Positions 12,214-23,814 of a stretch of DNA of 64,000 nucleotides are shown here, in pieces. Below the pieces are notes generated by a model. The model did not search any database. It was not told where the DNA came from and saw nothing but the letters and a program-made list of their open reading frames with translations. Both the position numbers and the translations under genes were made by a program. Every line of letters starts with the position of its first letter. Within the stretch, counting starts at the first letter, position 1. The DNA is from Akebia trifoliata (lineage: Eukaryota > Streptophyta > Magnoliopsida > Ranunculales > Lardizabalaceae), in assembly GCA_017979445.1 (NCBI GenBank), contig CM030706.1, positions 30,025,330-30,089,329 of the forward strand, read 5' to 3'.

Positions 12214-14602
12214 TAGACACCCCAATTCGAACGGGCCCAAAAACAACAATCTTTCAATAAAATTGGCCAACGGACCTCAAAAGCCCAAATCACTCAAATA
12301 TGGCGTTTTGATCGAACCGAGACCCCTGAGACCTCCTAGTGATCTAGTGGGCCTACCAAAAAGAATTGGCGCACCCCCACCTTCACCGCTCCACTCCCAA
12401 ACCCAAAAATACCTGATTTTCAATAAAACTCGCCAACAGGCCTAAAAAGCCTAACTTGCCAACACGTGACATTTTGATCAAATCAATATTTTCAAAAACC
12501 TCAAAAAAATGAATAAAAAAAAAATGAAACTTGGGACACTATCATTTCCTCTACCCTCACCGCTCCATCATCGAAATCAAAAATACCCTAAGCCCATCTA
12601 TGGCCCACCAACCTTCAACTTTCTAAAATCACTCCCTCACCTTACCCCTTAACCTAAATCAAACTCCACATAACCTAAACCCCAAAATATCTCCAACATA
12701 CCCAATCATACCCTAAAATATACCCTACCCTATCTCAAAATACCTACAACTTTCCTGAAACCCATGCCCAATACTCTTAAGCCCAAATCCATATCCAATT
12801 CACAATCCTAACCCATAAACCACAACCCACATCAAACCAATCATCACTTTTCATTAAAAAATGACATATGTCATCACCCCATCTCACCTCCCTCATCTCC
12901 AACTTATCCTATCACATTTTTTCTAAACATCATCTCCCACACCCTTTCAAAATATCATCAACCACCCTCTTACACCCCCCATTCTCTCAAATCGAAACAC
13001 CACTCCCCAAATACTCAACTCATCAATCACTCTCTTACACTCCATCCTCACCATTTATTATCGTTCACCTAACACTCAACTCAAATGGGTTGAAAGATCC
13101 AACCTATTTGGATTGTAAAATAACCCATTTAACCTTCTTACACAAATACCTTCCAAACCTTTTCAATTTACCCCTACCTTTCTCTTAAACTCCACACCAT
13201 TCTACCATTCCTCATCATTTCATCCAACTTTGCCCTTAAAAACAACTCACAAACTCTATAAAACCCCCCTCATCTTCAACTCTTACTACTTAATGAAAAT
13301 TTAAGAAAAACTCATAAGTCTCATAAGAAAAATCACTCTCTTTCACTATCATACTCATCCCTCTAAACTCTCAACTCTCAACTCTCAACTCACCTTTACT
13401 CTTAACCCTCAATACTCAACTCTCAATTTTCTCTCAACTCTCTTAAACAAGTCAAGGAAATTCAAAGAAGACTCATCTTTTGAAGAAAGTCGAAGAAGGT
13501 CAACAAGAACAATATGGGCTTTGAACAAGGACCACCCCTCTTTCTCCCCTCCAACTTTTCCTCTTCTTCTTACACCCCATTTTCTACACTTTTGCACACA
13601 CATCACAATGGTTTGAGTCATCAAAGGGCCCCTTTTTCAATAAGGGTGCCCTTAATGGCTTGAACCAACATCAAAGTTCCTCAAACTTGAGGACACACAT
13701 CGGATATTTTCGATTTCCTTTTATTTTATTTTAAAAAATGAACCGAATCTGAGGCTACGACCATGGTGGATGGAGTAGGGTGCCTAACACCTTCCTTACT
13801 CTATAAAATGAACCCCTTACCTAAAATCAAAAGTTGGACCAAATGAGCCATATCCGTACGAGAATCACCAAAATGTCAAAATTGACATATTTTTCAAAAA
13901 AATATAATCCAGTTGACCATTTACACCCATTTCAAATATGAATGGTGGCTACTTCAAAATCCTTCAAAGTGAATGATATATTCAAAATTGAATAAATCAT
14001 GTGTCCACATGAAGTTTTTCCAACTTTAGGTATTTTTACAAAAGACCAAAATACCTTTTTCATTTGACCTTACTTTTTGAGGGAGGCATTCTTGGGTTTT
14101 TCAAGGGAGTTGACTCTCCAATTAGGTTAGAGCATTGGTCTACCAATGAGAAGTATTTTTGGATATTGAAGCTTATGAGAGACCAACATGTGTTATTTCT
14201 TGGAGAAGGTGTAAGACCATGAGCTTGGTATTGGATTAAGATATGGACTTGGGTTATGGGATTATGATGGTTTAGGATTGGGTATTTGAACTAGGCTTGA
14301 AAGTGGGTTTAGTATTGGGTTATGATATGGATAATGTATTGGTTAAAAGAGAATGAGTATAAATTAGGGAACGGGTATGAAATTGGATTGGATTAGAGAA
14401 GTAAGTATGTAATTAAATTGGATTAAAGATAAGGTTTGGGTATGTAAAACAATATGAGATGATGCATGTGTGCATGTATGTGTGAAAAAGTGTGCCAAAT
14501 GGTAATTATTATGCAATCTGGGCTTGTTGAAAGGCTTTAAGATCTTAATTGAAATCAACTTGAGATTTTTCTAATGGATTCGTGCAAATTAGGGTGTCTA
14601 CA
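12214..14602 (+). repeat. Candidate solo LTR (2.4 kb) inside the gypsy relic
   Basis: The segment starts TGTAGACACCCCAATT and ends AATTAGGGTGTCTACA, so the ends are near-perfect inverted repeats with TG..CA termini as in LTRs. Inside are a TATA-like CTATAAAACCCCCC near 13256 and the motif GGTGCCTAACACCTTCC with CCCCTTACC near 13772. Both are typical of long plant gypsy LTRs in plus orientation. It has no coding potential. No clear 5-bp target duplication was seen (left flank GGAAG, right flank ACACT), so a rearranged flank is possible. Confidence 0.55.
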
Positions 14603-15170
14603 ACACTGTATTCTGGTTCAACAAAATTTTGACCTCTCTAGTGGGAGAGATCACATTACTAGTTTCAACGGGACCAGAGGTAATAGTGACAAGATTTACT
14701 ATGATAGATTCTGACTTGGCCCATAATCCAGTCCTCAAGTGAAGATGAATGCATGTTATGAAAGCAATCCCTTCAACTTACTATCAAGTGGTGAGATTTT
14801 CGTGCAGGCAAGAACCGATGAAAATTTGATAAGACTAGGAGATGACACAAAAGTGTTTTACAACAACATTGAAAGCAAGTTAGGGTGTCTACAACACTGT
14901 ATTCGGGTTCAACAAAATTCTGACCTCTCTAGTGGGAGAGATCACATTACTAGTTTCAACGGGACCAGAGGTAATAGTGACAAGATTTACCATGATAGAT
15001 TCTGACTTGGCCCATAATCCAGTCCTCAAGTGAAGATGAATGCATGTTATGAAAGCAATCCCTTCAACTTACTATCAAGTGGTGAGATTTTCGTGCAGGC
15101 AAGAACCGATGAAAATTCGATAAGACTAGGAGATGACACAAAAGTGTTTTACAACAACATTGAAAGCAAG
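14589..15170 (+). repeat. Recent 291-bp exact-length tandem duplication
   Basis: Copy 1 is 14589-14879 and copy 2 is 14880-15170, both 291 bp and without gaps. I count four substitutions (about 98.6% identity). Three are T in copy 1 against C in copy 2. The unit begins with the last 14 bases of the LTR candidate (TTAGGGTGTCTACA), so the duplication happened after that LTR was inserted. The sequence continues the pol region before RT (reading ..GEIFVQARTDEN..). Confidence 0.92.
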
Positions 15171-15269
15171 GAGGCAGTCAGAGGAAAAAGAAAAGAAAAG
15201 AGACCCCTATTACAAAAATTGACCAATAGCAATTACAAAAAGCACTACTCCCGGATCAAGTGGCTATAT

Positions 15270-17100
15270 CGAAGAAGTGGAAGATGTTGACTTAGGAGAA
15301 GAAGAAAAACATACTACAAATATTGGGATGTTGTTGACGATGGAAGAACGAGAGGAGATACTTAGGTTTTTGAAAACCAAGAAAGATGTGTTCGCATGAA
15401 GACATGTCGAGAATATATCCAAATATTTCGTACCACAAGTTGAACGTTAATCCAACGGTCAGGTCATACAAGCAAAACTGAAGAGATTGGCTCCCAACTT
15501 GAGACAAGAAGTGAACGACGAAATCAACAAATTACTAAAAGTCAATTTTATCAAAGAAGTGGAGTATCGAGAGTGGATCGCGAATATATATGCAATTCAA
15601 AAAAAATATGGGAGAGTCAGGGTGTGCATAGATTTCACCAATATTAATAAAGCATGTCCAAAGGACAGTTTCCTATTACCGAGGATAAACAGGTTCATAG
15701 ATGTTATTTTGGGACACGAAAGGCTTCCTTCATATACAGATACTCAGGTTATAATTGGATACCATTTTCCATCGAGGATTAGGAAAAACTTCCTTCATAA
15801 CTAAGCATGGGTTGTTTTGTTACCGAGTCATGCTGTTGGGTTGAAGAACATAGAAGTCACCTACTAAAAGTTAGTTACCAAAATGTTTGAGTATATGCTT
15901 AGAGAGACAATAAAAGTCTATATCGATGATGTGCTCGTCAAAAGCAAGAATTTAAATCAACATTTGAATAATATTGAAAAAATGTTTGTAAGACCTAGAG
16001 ATTATGGCATGAGGTTGAATTTGAGGAAATGTACATTCAGAGTCTCATCTGGGAGATTTCTCAGATATATGGTTACACAGAGGGGCATAAAAGTTAATCC
16101 CAATAAGATTCGATTACTAACAAACATGTCGAGTCCTAAAACCATAAACCAAATACAAACCTTAACAGTGAGGATCGTCGTGCTTAACAGATTCATTTCT
16201 TGGGTTTCAGACAGATATAGGCTGTTGTTCAAACTACTAAAGAAAGGGAGGATATTCTAGTAGACCAAAGAATGCGAAAACGTGTTTCAAGACCTCAAAA
16301 GATAATTGGTAGAGCTACCAATACTCAACAAGCCAAATGATGAAGAGGAACTCGGGATATACTTGGTAGCCATGCCCTTCTCGAAAAGTTCGGTACTTTT
16401 TAAAGTTGACCTAGAAAGAGAGTATCTCATCAATTCTATCAACAAACCCTCAGAAAGTTTGAGGCACGATATACTTGAATCAATAAAATAAGATTGGCAT
16501 TGATTTATTTGACGTAGAAACTCCGACCATATTTGTAATCACACCAAGATCAGGTAGTTACTAATACCCGCTAAAGGACATCTTGCAAAGAACAGAGAAG
16601 TCAAGAAGAATGAGAAAATGAGTCATGATGCTCGGTGAATACAATATACAATACGAAGCTCGAACAGTAGTAAATGGGCAGGTCTTGGTGGATTTTTTGG
16701 TATATTTGCCAATCAAATATCCGAGTTGAGAAGAAAATGAGGAAGACATAGAGATGACTGTTACTGAAGAAGTTGACACATGGAGTTCAATAGCAGGATA
16801 TAGAATATTGGTTGATGGTTCATCAAACTGCAACTGCTCGAGGATCGAAATGGTGCTAGTAACCCCGAGTAATGTCTTATTGGAGAAAATGGTAAAGCTG
16901 GGATTCTGAGTCACAAATAATGAAACGGAATATGAGGTCGTTTTGAATGGATTGAAGATGGCTAGAGAGCTCGGCATAGATAAACTAACTTTATTCACAT
17001 CCAATGGTAAATCAACAGAATGGAGGTACCAAGCAAAAGACGAGCAAACGGCAAAGTTCCTCATCCTACTAAAAGAAGAACTATCAGGGTTCGACAAAGC
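15270..17100 (+). pseudogene. RT and RNase H relic of the Tat-type element
   Basis: Upstream of RT, EEREEILRFLKTKKDVFA matches the Tat pre-RT block. The RT part (15487-15804) has VCIDFTNINKACPKDSFLLP, and the next block (15883-16260) has the catalytic motif YIDDVLVKS followed by GMRLNLRKCTF. A gap lies between them (about 15805-15882), where the YSGYNQI region is broken. RNase H sequence follows: SINKPSESLR near 16440, then WLVDGSSN-like and NNETEYEVVLNGLKMARELG near 16915-16975. Several stops and frame changes make it non-functional. The 178-residue frame on the minus strand (16561-17097) is only a shadow of this region. Confidence 0.8.
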
Positions 17101-17134
17101 CTACATAAAATAATATTGAGAGACGATAATTGGC

Positions 17135-18130
17135 ATGTTGACTCACTGCTTACGTTTACGGGAGGTTCCGATAAAGTATCAGCATAAGCTTAACATAGAA
17201 GAACGAAAGATGATATGTATGCAAATCAACCCAATCCCGACTTGGATGGATGAATACATAGCATACTTAAGGAAAGGAAAGTTGTCAAAAGAAAATATGA
17301 AAGTGAGAAACCTGATGTACAATATCTTGAGGTATACCATGGTTGGGGGGAAGCTATACAAGATGTCATATGGAGAACCCCTCATGAAGTATCTAAGATT
17401 AGATGAATCCAAGCTTGTGATGGCAAAGATACACGAAGAGATCTGTGGAAACATTTTGGAGGTTGATCTTTGGTTAACAAGGTAATCACACAAGGGTACT
17501 ATTGGTCAATATGCAAGAGGACTGCAAAAGGTACGTGCAAACAAGTGGTCAGTGTTAGAAATATGTAAGGATGATTATGCAACCTGCAAGGGAACTCCAA
17601 CCAATGATGACCCCATAACCATTCATGATATAAGGGATGGATGTTGTATGCCCATTACCACGGGGATCGGGAGGGAGAACATTCATACTAGCAGCGACTG
17701 ACTACTTCACAAAATAAATAGAAGCGATACCATTAGATCAAGTAAAAAAGAAGAGGTGATCAAGATCATATGTGAACATATCTTCACTTGATTCGAAATA
17801 CTATATAAATTCATCTCAGACAACGGGACACAATTTAAGGGGAAAGAGGTGTGTGCCTATTGTGAGATGCATGGAATTTAGGCTCAACAGTTGTCACCGA
17901 TGTATCTATAAGGAAATGGTCAAACTAAGACATCAAATAAAATAATATTTAAAAACCTGAAGAAATGACTAAATAAACACAAAGAAAAATGGGTGGACAA
18001 ATTGCACAACGTTTTATGGAGTTATAAGTTGACTTCGAAAAGGGCTTCAGGATTCACACCATTCACGTTGGCTTATGGGTTGGAAGCAATCATTCCAACC
18101 AAGATACAAGTATAGATAATGACATAGGTC
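17135..18130 (+). pseudogene. Integrase relic of the Tat-type element
   Basis: The zinc-binding part ends with KIHEEICGNI (17425-17455), matching the H-H-C-C region. The core reads AATDYFTK near 17695 (first Asp), then ISDNGTQFKGKEV near 17813 (second Asp), and GNGQTKTSNK near 17915. There the usual Glu of the GNGQxExxN motif is Lys, so the third catalytic residue is lost. The tail has SGFTPFTLAYGLEAIIPT. Many stops are present. Confidence 0.8.
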
Positions 18131-18507
18131 ACACAGACCACCACGAATGGAAAATTCCTAGCTTGGAATCTCGATTTGTTAGACGAAATGCACGAACATG
18201 TACTATAGAGGTTGGGTTGGTATTTACAACTCAGAAAAGCCTACAATTGGAAGGTACAAAAAAAGGCTTTCAAGCCAAGAGATATGGTATTGAGAAAGAT
18301 CTTTCTTTCATAACACCCAAGAGCTTAACAGTGGGAAGTTCGGAGCAAATTGGGAAGGATCATACATAGTGCATAAGCCCGATACGATAGGAACCTATTA
18401 TCTAAAAATAGTTATTGGAAATGTAATTACCTCACCATGGAATGTCTTTAATTTAAAGAAATATTATCAATAAAGCTTATTTTGTTTATATATCACTTTC
18501 ACTAGGT

Positions 18508-19245
18508 TCACAACAAAAGCCTTGGCTCGAAATAAGAGCCAAGCTCACCCATAAAAGGGTCGGTTCACAGTGAAAGCCTTGGCTCGTAAATGGAGCCAAA
18601 CCCGATCATAAGGGGATCAATTTATAATGAAAAGCCTTGACTCATAAGGGGGGTCAAACCTGACCATAAGGGGGTCGATTCATAACAAAAGCCTCGGCTC
18701 ATAAGGGGAGTCAAGCTCGATTATAAGGGGCCTAACTTACAACGAAAGCCTTAGCTCGTAAGGAAAGCCAAGCTCGACCGTAAAGGGGTCAATTTACAAT
18801 GAAAAACCTTGGCTCGTAAAGGGGTCGGTTTACAACGAAATCTTTAGCTCATAAGGAGAACCAAGCTTGACCATAAGGGAGTTGATTCACAACAAAATCC
18901 TTAGCTAGTAAAGGGAGTCAAGCTCGATTATAAAAGTGGTTGATTTATAATAAAAAAAACTTTGGTTTGTAAGGGGAGCCAATTCCGACCATAAGGGGGT
19001 TGGTTCACAACGAAAGTTGACTCATAATGGGAACCAAGCCCAATCGTAAGGAATCAATTTACAACAAAAAACTTTGTCTCGTAAGGATATCCAAACCTGA
19101 CCATGAGGGGGTCAATTTAAAATGAAAGCCTTAGCTCGTAAAAAGGAGTCAACCTCGACTGTAAGGGGGTCGATTTATAACAAAAAACTTTGACTTGTAA
19201 AGGGAGCCAAGCCCGACCGTAAGGGGGTCGATTTACAACTAAATA
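18508..19245 (+). repeat. 13-unit tandem array, unit about 57 bp, each with a short hairpin
   Basis: About thirteen imperfect units follow the integrase. A unit reads CAACAAAAGCCTTGGCTCG.., then GGAGCCAAGC.., then GACCATAAGGGGGTCGATT. In unit 1 CTTGGCTC and GAGCCAAG form a perfect 8-bp stem with a 7-nt loop; later units keep the arms in weakened form. One unit (near 18797-18832) is shortened. Tandem arrays in this position, just upstream of the antisense ORF, are known in Tat-type elements. Spacing and repeat-spacer identity do not fit a CRISPR. Confidence 0.9.
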
Positions 19246-19397
19246 ATTTCCTATTTATAAAAGAAATACAAGGGATTTAAAGCGGAAGGTCCAACACATG
19301 AAAAGTCGAGAAAATGTATTTTTTCATTAATAAGAAAAAGATTACATGAAAAGAAATAACAAAAAATACGATATAGAGAAACCTAAGCTATGGGGGT

Positions 19398-21416
19398 CTA
19401 GGGGTCGATAGGAGGAGCTATCTTCCTAGGCTTCTCCTTGGACCTAGGGAGTTTGAAATTGAGCCCAACTGAAATCTCTAAAAGAGTAACTTCGGGATTG
19501 GTAGTGTCGGAAGGAAGGGAGCCCTCAATATCAATAGCATCCAAGACCACCACAAGGGGAGTCTCCGAAGATGACACCTGGCTAGATGAAGGAGAGGGAA
19601 ACTTTCTCATCAAAAGTCTTTTCAGCCTTTGCAAGCTTAGCCCTGACCTTGTTTAAGGCCTTTTCCCATCTAGCCTCCGAGGAGTCGACTTTCTTTTGAA
19701 CAACAACCACATGGTCAACCAAAGCTTTCTCATTTTCCTTTACGATCACGATGCCTGCCAGCTTGGCCTATGTCATGTCCCGCTCATGTTTCAAGAGAGA
19801 GGCCTCCTTAACAGCCTTTTCGGCCTGAATTTTTTTGCTTAGAAGCTCGAACTTGGAAGTCTCAAGCTCTACCTTGATCTTCTTAAGCTAAACTTGAATG
19901 TTATTTTTGTCCTTTAGCAGCTTCAAGATGACTACCATGACTTTTTCTGTATCTAAGACAACATTGTCTTGAGCTTAGCTCTCTTATTTTTTTTCTGTTG
20001 CTAAAAAATAGCTCGAAAGAAATGATAAATGAAAAAAGACAATTTTTTACATAAGAGGCTTACCACAACAAGAGCTTAGAAAACATTGTTAAAAAAACAT
20101 TGAACGGTTGTCAGTAAGGCTTTGACCAGTCATGACCAGACTCCTCGGAAAGCAAGCAACCTTTATTACCACCCTCGCAACCCGAAAATTGTTATGAGTA
20201 GAATATTGGTCGATAATTAGAAGCTTACTGACCTTGAGAGTAACTAACCAAGAGGTCCTTGAAGACTTGGAACCCCTCGAGTTAGACCCTTTAGCAGGAG
20301 CCGACGGGTGGTAATCCTTACCTTCTCCATGGGAGGGATTACCTCTGTAGGTGCAACATTTTTTAGAGCACCATTCCTTAGCCTCTTCAGAGGTCTTGAG
20401 GATTCCTCCTCGGTCGCAACAACGTCGGTGGCTATATGAGGGGGAGTCAGTCGATTCTCCAGGACATCCAATTCGGTGTCGGAGTCATCAGTTAGGGCCC
20501 TTGAATGGATGAAAGCCATGTCACCAAGGTCTTCTTCCTCTTCATCCCGAAAGCACTGAAGAGACCCACAAGTGCTCCTCATTACAACCTCGTCTTCTTC
20601 ACCTCCTTTAGAAGACAAGAAGTCAGTAACTCGATTGCATAAGGCATGATCGGAGAGAAGATTTGCAATAATTGTCGAGTCCAGAACTTTCTTGTCTTTT
20701 GTCGGATCTGAGAAAATAAAGAAAATCACCAGAGTCAGAATATAAGGAGGAAGATTGTCTAAAAGGGAAGTTGGATAGGTTAGAATACTTATTGACTCGA
20801 CTGAAAGCATTGAAAGAGAGAGGGGGACTTTCATCCCTAACGGCATGCTCCCACCCTTCGGTAAGTTTGATCGAAAAAAAGAACCATTCTTTATTCGAGT
20901 TGGGTAGGACAAAAAGGGAGGCCTTCCTTTTCCTTTTGGTCAGGTGAAAGAAGCCCTTCCTCCTAGGATACCTACTAAGGGTAAAATGAGATCGGATATT
21001 TAGCAACCCGAGCTTCTCACCCTCATCAAGTCGAGCATTGATATGCTCGACAGTATACACGAGTCGGTAAAAGTTACCTCTTATCTGACTCGGGGCCCAT
21101 TTATAGTAGTTTAGGACCTCCCGAGAAACTAACCAAGTGGAACTTAGAGGCCAACTTTAAATTGCCTCCAAAATACCACAGTGGTATTCCAAGGAAGGTT
21201 ATGCGAAAAGGGGGGTTCCTCGGTAAAAGATGTCCCAACCTCTTCAGGGATGCCATAAGCATCCATTATCGCACCCATGGGAAGGCATGTGAGGGAATAA
21301 GATTTACCCCTAACCATAGAGGAGCCCAAGAAAAACAAGGAAGAAAATGAGAGAAATGACAAGAAACCCCCCTGCCAAAAGGTACCCTTATTTACACTGG
21401 AGGATGATGGGAGCAA
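19398..21416 (-). pseudogene. Antisense ORF of the Tat-type element (putative gypsy-type transposon protein)
   Basis: On the minus strand, reading from 21416 down, several open blocks follow each other: 21144-21416, 20623-21060, 20244-20912 and 19398-19634. The middle block contains GLLNIRSHFTLSRYPRRKGF and NSNKEWFFFSIKLTEGWEH, resembling the putative gypsy-type transposon domain (family pattern SNKGWKxRFFFV). Between 19640 and 19990 the minus strand encodes a Lys/Glu-rich coiled-coil-like stretch (VELETSKFELLSKKIQAEKA) interrupted by stops. The order N-terminal domain, acidic linker (GGEEDEVV, EEEDLGDM), coiled coil and short tail is as in antisense ORFs of Tat elements. The function in the family is unknown. 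This copy has at least two stops and frame changes. Confidence 0.7.
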
Positions 21417-21937
21417 GACGATCTTTTTGACCTCGCAAGGAAATCAGATGAAAGCTTTACAGAGACATGAGTAACACCAAGAACCAAAGAAGAAGAAGGA
21501 AAAGGAAGGAAAATAAAAATAGTTCGTAAAGAATAAATGGGGAGATTGAGGGGGTATTTATAGATCCAGGATCATCGAGATCTATGATTCAAAATCGACG
21601 ATTGAGATGACATAGGAAAATGAGGTAATGATGGGATGTTGTGGCATTAATGAGACGCGACGATCGAAGAAACCAGTACGAACGCATGTGCGTAGAAAGC
21701 CAATGAAAAGCAAACACGTGGCAACCATGACAAACACGTCGTTCTTGGGTTCCACAAACAATGCAGTCTCGATGTCAACAGGTTTAAAAGCCATCATTGT
21801 GTCGTTTAGAGTTTCAAGGATCCATGAATACGATGATTAACAAAGGCTATCGAATAGGGGAAAGCCATGTGTCACAAGCGCTCGAGTTGGGGTCTCGGGG
21901 ATTCGAATAAAATCCGAACCCCTGCGAAGGGGGTAAT

Positions 21938-22521
21938 TGTGGATGATTATTTTTGTAAACACATTGGATTGCAACACGTGATAGTACAAGATCTGAGCCC
22001 AACATAGAGTGACACATTCCAAGTCAGATGTGGCTTCAAACGTTAAGTCCAATCAACAAAGGGAGGTTGATGAATCGAGTTCAAAGATAAGAAAAGCCAA
22101 CATTCCTAGTCTGAGGAAGGAGAGTAAGAAGAAAATTATCCCAAAGCTCAAAATTAAAGAGATCAAACCAAATATGGTACGAGATCCAAATTCCAAAATA
22201 TCAAGAATTTGATTGCGATACTAACCATTGGATGTTCAAAAAAATCAAGAATTACCCTATATAAGGGGAATCCATTGCTAAACTAATGGAATGAATATAT
22301 ACACCATCCAAAAGAAGATACATTCTAAATCGGACTCCAACTCTGAATTGGAAGGAAGCCGACGCCAACAAGGGAAATAGAAGGATTAGGATTTTATCTT
22401 TATAAATGTAAGGGGCAGATACATTAAGAGTTATATTTTCTTAGAGGCACAAAAACTCTGCTAGTTTTTATATTGAGTCTGACTTTGGGCATTAGAATAG
22501 AAGGATGTTATTGCAAGTACA
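21938..22521 (+). repeat. 3' LTR of the Tat-type element
   Basis: A purine-rich tract (GCGAAGGGGG at 21924-21933) precedes TGTGGATGATTATT, the likely LTR start. A TATA-like CCTATATAAGGGGA lies at 22255-22268. Near the right end, CTGACTTTGGGCATTAG .. TTGCAAGTACA corresponds to the GACTTGAGCGTCGGAGTG .. TTGCAGGTACA block near the 3' end of Tat LTRs. The exact end lies between 22521 and about 22600. No second LTR was found for comparison. Confidence 0.6.
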
Positions 22522-22560
22522 GCTAGGAGCTAGAAGATCAGATTGTCCAGAAAGCAAGTG

Positions 22561-23160
22561 AAGATCCCAAGGTAGAACGAGAAATTGCATCTACAATGAC
22601 ATGACAAGCAGGTTACATGATAATAGGTTCTGAACTCAGAACCAAAATTTGATTAACCTGAACCTTATAAGACTCCCAAAAAAAAGATATGAAGAAGGTA
22701 TGATATTAACGTGATCATCAGTTTGGACCTAACAGAGAACCTGTAGTCAATAGGTACAAGTGTCACACTTCCACGTCAGTACAGTATTGAACACAGTGTC
22801 CAATACAGTGAGTCAAGCATTTTCCTATGAGGAATATTATTATTTTTTAAAATAAAAATAAATTATAAAAATACAGATCATTTCTTAAGTTAATATAATA
22901 CTTATTTAAGAAATTCCAATTACATTAACAAGCAAATACTCCACGCACGGTCCATGCTACATTTATTACATGACAGAGACGTACTTCACCGCAATTACTA
23001 CCCCTACTAACCTGAGATATTCTATTAGCACAATAACTTTTACTTATGACACACCAAACCTTTTAAAATTAGGTAAATGCGAAGATGTAGATTGGTGTGT
23101 TGTAAATAGAAGTTCGCGTGTTAATAGAAGCTCTCTTACTATAATAAATAAATAAAAAGA
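22561..23160. other. Spacer between gypsy element and sHSP gene
   Basis: Nothing recognisable in coding terms. It includes the 3' flank (probable 3' UTR on the minus strand) of the HSP gene. The segment near 22760-22820 has the short repeated words ACACAGTGTCCAATACAGTG. Confidence 0.5.
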
Positions 23161-23673
23161 TCAAAGTTTGCTTGAAATATTAATATTTCGAACTTTAGAT
23201 GACTTCGAATTTGTATCTTTTGGAACCACAATAGTGAGAACCCCATTATCGATCTGACACTTTATCTGATCGATCTTCACATTCTCTGGTAATCCAATCT
23301 CCCTATTAAATTCTCCACAACCTCTCTCTTCTATGTGTTTAATCATCTCTTTTGCTTGAAATTCTTCTCCTTTTGATCTTTCCCCTCTAACATGCAAAAC
23401 CTTCCCATCTTCAATCTCTACCTTTACGTCCTCTTTGCCAAATCCTAATCAATTTCAACACCATTACCTGTAAAAAAAAAAATGGAAAAATTCAACGAAA
23501 ATTGATTAATTAATTTGAAGTGGAGGAGTACCTGGGATGTCGATCTTGTAGATGTGTGAATTGGGTGTTTCGATCCAGTCCATCGGAGCCGTTGATCTGA
23601 ACCAATCTCGAGAGATCCGTGGTGAGGTCCAGAAGAATCGCTTGAATGGGTCGCCAAATAATATCTCGGCCAT
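23161..23673 (-). CDS. HSP15.7: 15.7-kDa-class small heat-shock protein, peroxisomal
   Basis: Two exons on the minus strand, 23532-23673 (ATG at 23671-23673) and 23161-23444 (TGA), with a GT..AG intron of 87 bp that splits a Gly codon (G|GA). They give 141 residues, about the length of Arabidopsis HSP15.7 (137). The product is an ATP-independent holdase chaperone of the alpha-crystallin (HSP20) family. The N-terminus has MDWIETPNSHIYKIDIPGF, the start of the alpha-crystallin domain. Later come IGLPENVKIDQIKCQIDNGV and LTIVVPKD, the conserved domain end. It ends in SKL, the canonical peroxisomal targeting signal type 1, and SKSSKVRNINISSKL matches the family tail. The start was chosen because it gives a standard-length sHSP N-terminus and is followed by a valid donor. 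An intron at this point is unusual for class I sHSP genes but normal for this subfamily as I recall it. Confidence 0.9.
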
Positions 23674-23745
23674 TGGAGCTCTCTTGAAAATTTTGATCGA
23701 AGAAATAGAAATTGGGTTTCTTCAGTTGAGTTTCAGAAATTCGAG

Positions 23746-23757
23746 TTTATATAAAAT
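23746..23757 (-). promoter_or_regulatory. TATA box of the sHSP gene
   Basis: Read on the minus strand the sequence is ATTTTATATAAA. It lies about 75 bp upstream of the ATG, leaving room for a 5' UTR of about 45 nt. Spacing to the heat-shock element further upstream is about 50 bp. Predicted from sequence only. Confidence 0.6.
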
Positions 23758-23806
23758 GGGGATGATTTGGGTTTTTTTTCTACACAGTTGTAGAAGAAAA
23801 CTACTA

Positions 23807-23814
23807 GAATCTTC
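23807..23814. promoter_or_regulatory. Heat-shock element core (GAATCTTC)
   Basis: GAANNTTC is the palindromic core bound by heat-shock factors. Here GAATCTTC lies upstream of the TATA box of the sHSP gene. A third 5-bp unit in phase is not perfect, so this would be a minimal site. The context (an sHSP promoter) raises the likelihood that it is real. Confidence 0.5.

Larger units (their letters stand above)
9665..22560 (+). mobile_element. Degraded Ty3/gypsy retrotransposon, Tat type, 5'-truncated
   Basis: Read in order on the plus strand: gag (9665-10371), protease (10515-10808), foreign insertion (about 10860-14602), 291-bp duplicated segment (14589-15170), RT and RNase H (15270-17100), integrase (17135-18130), tandem hairpin array (18508-19245), antisense ORF (19398-21416, minus strand), polypurine tract and 3' LTR (from about 21938). 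This order, with an antisense ORF between integrase and the 3' LTR, is known for Tat-lineage elements such as Grande and RIRE2-like elements. All reading frames carry stops or frameshifts, so the copy is dead. The 5' LTR was not found. The right end is uncertain by some tens of bases. Confidence 0.85.

Noticed and set aside
16561..17097. 178-residue minus-strand reading frame, the longest in its area
   Set aside because: The plus strand encodes gypsy RNase H there (NNETEYEVVLNGLKMARELG); the minus frame has no domain and is a shadow.
18508..19245. Regular repeats suspected to be a CRISPR array
   Set aside because: Plant nuclear context, no distinct unique spacers, units diverge along their whole length, and the array is part of a Tat element.
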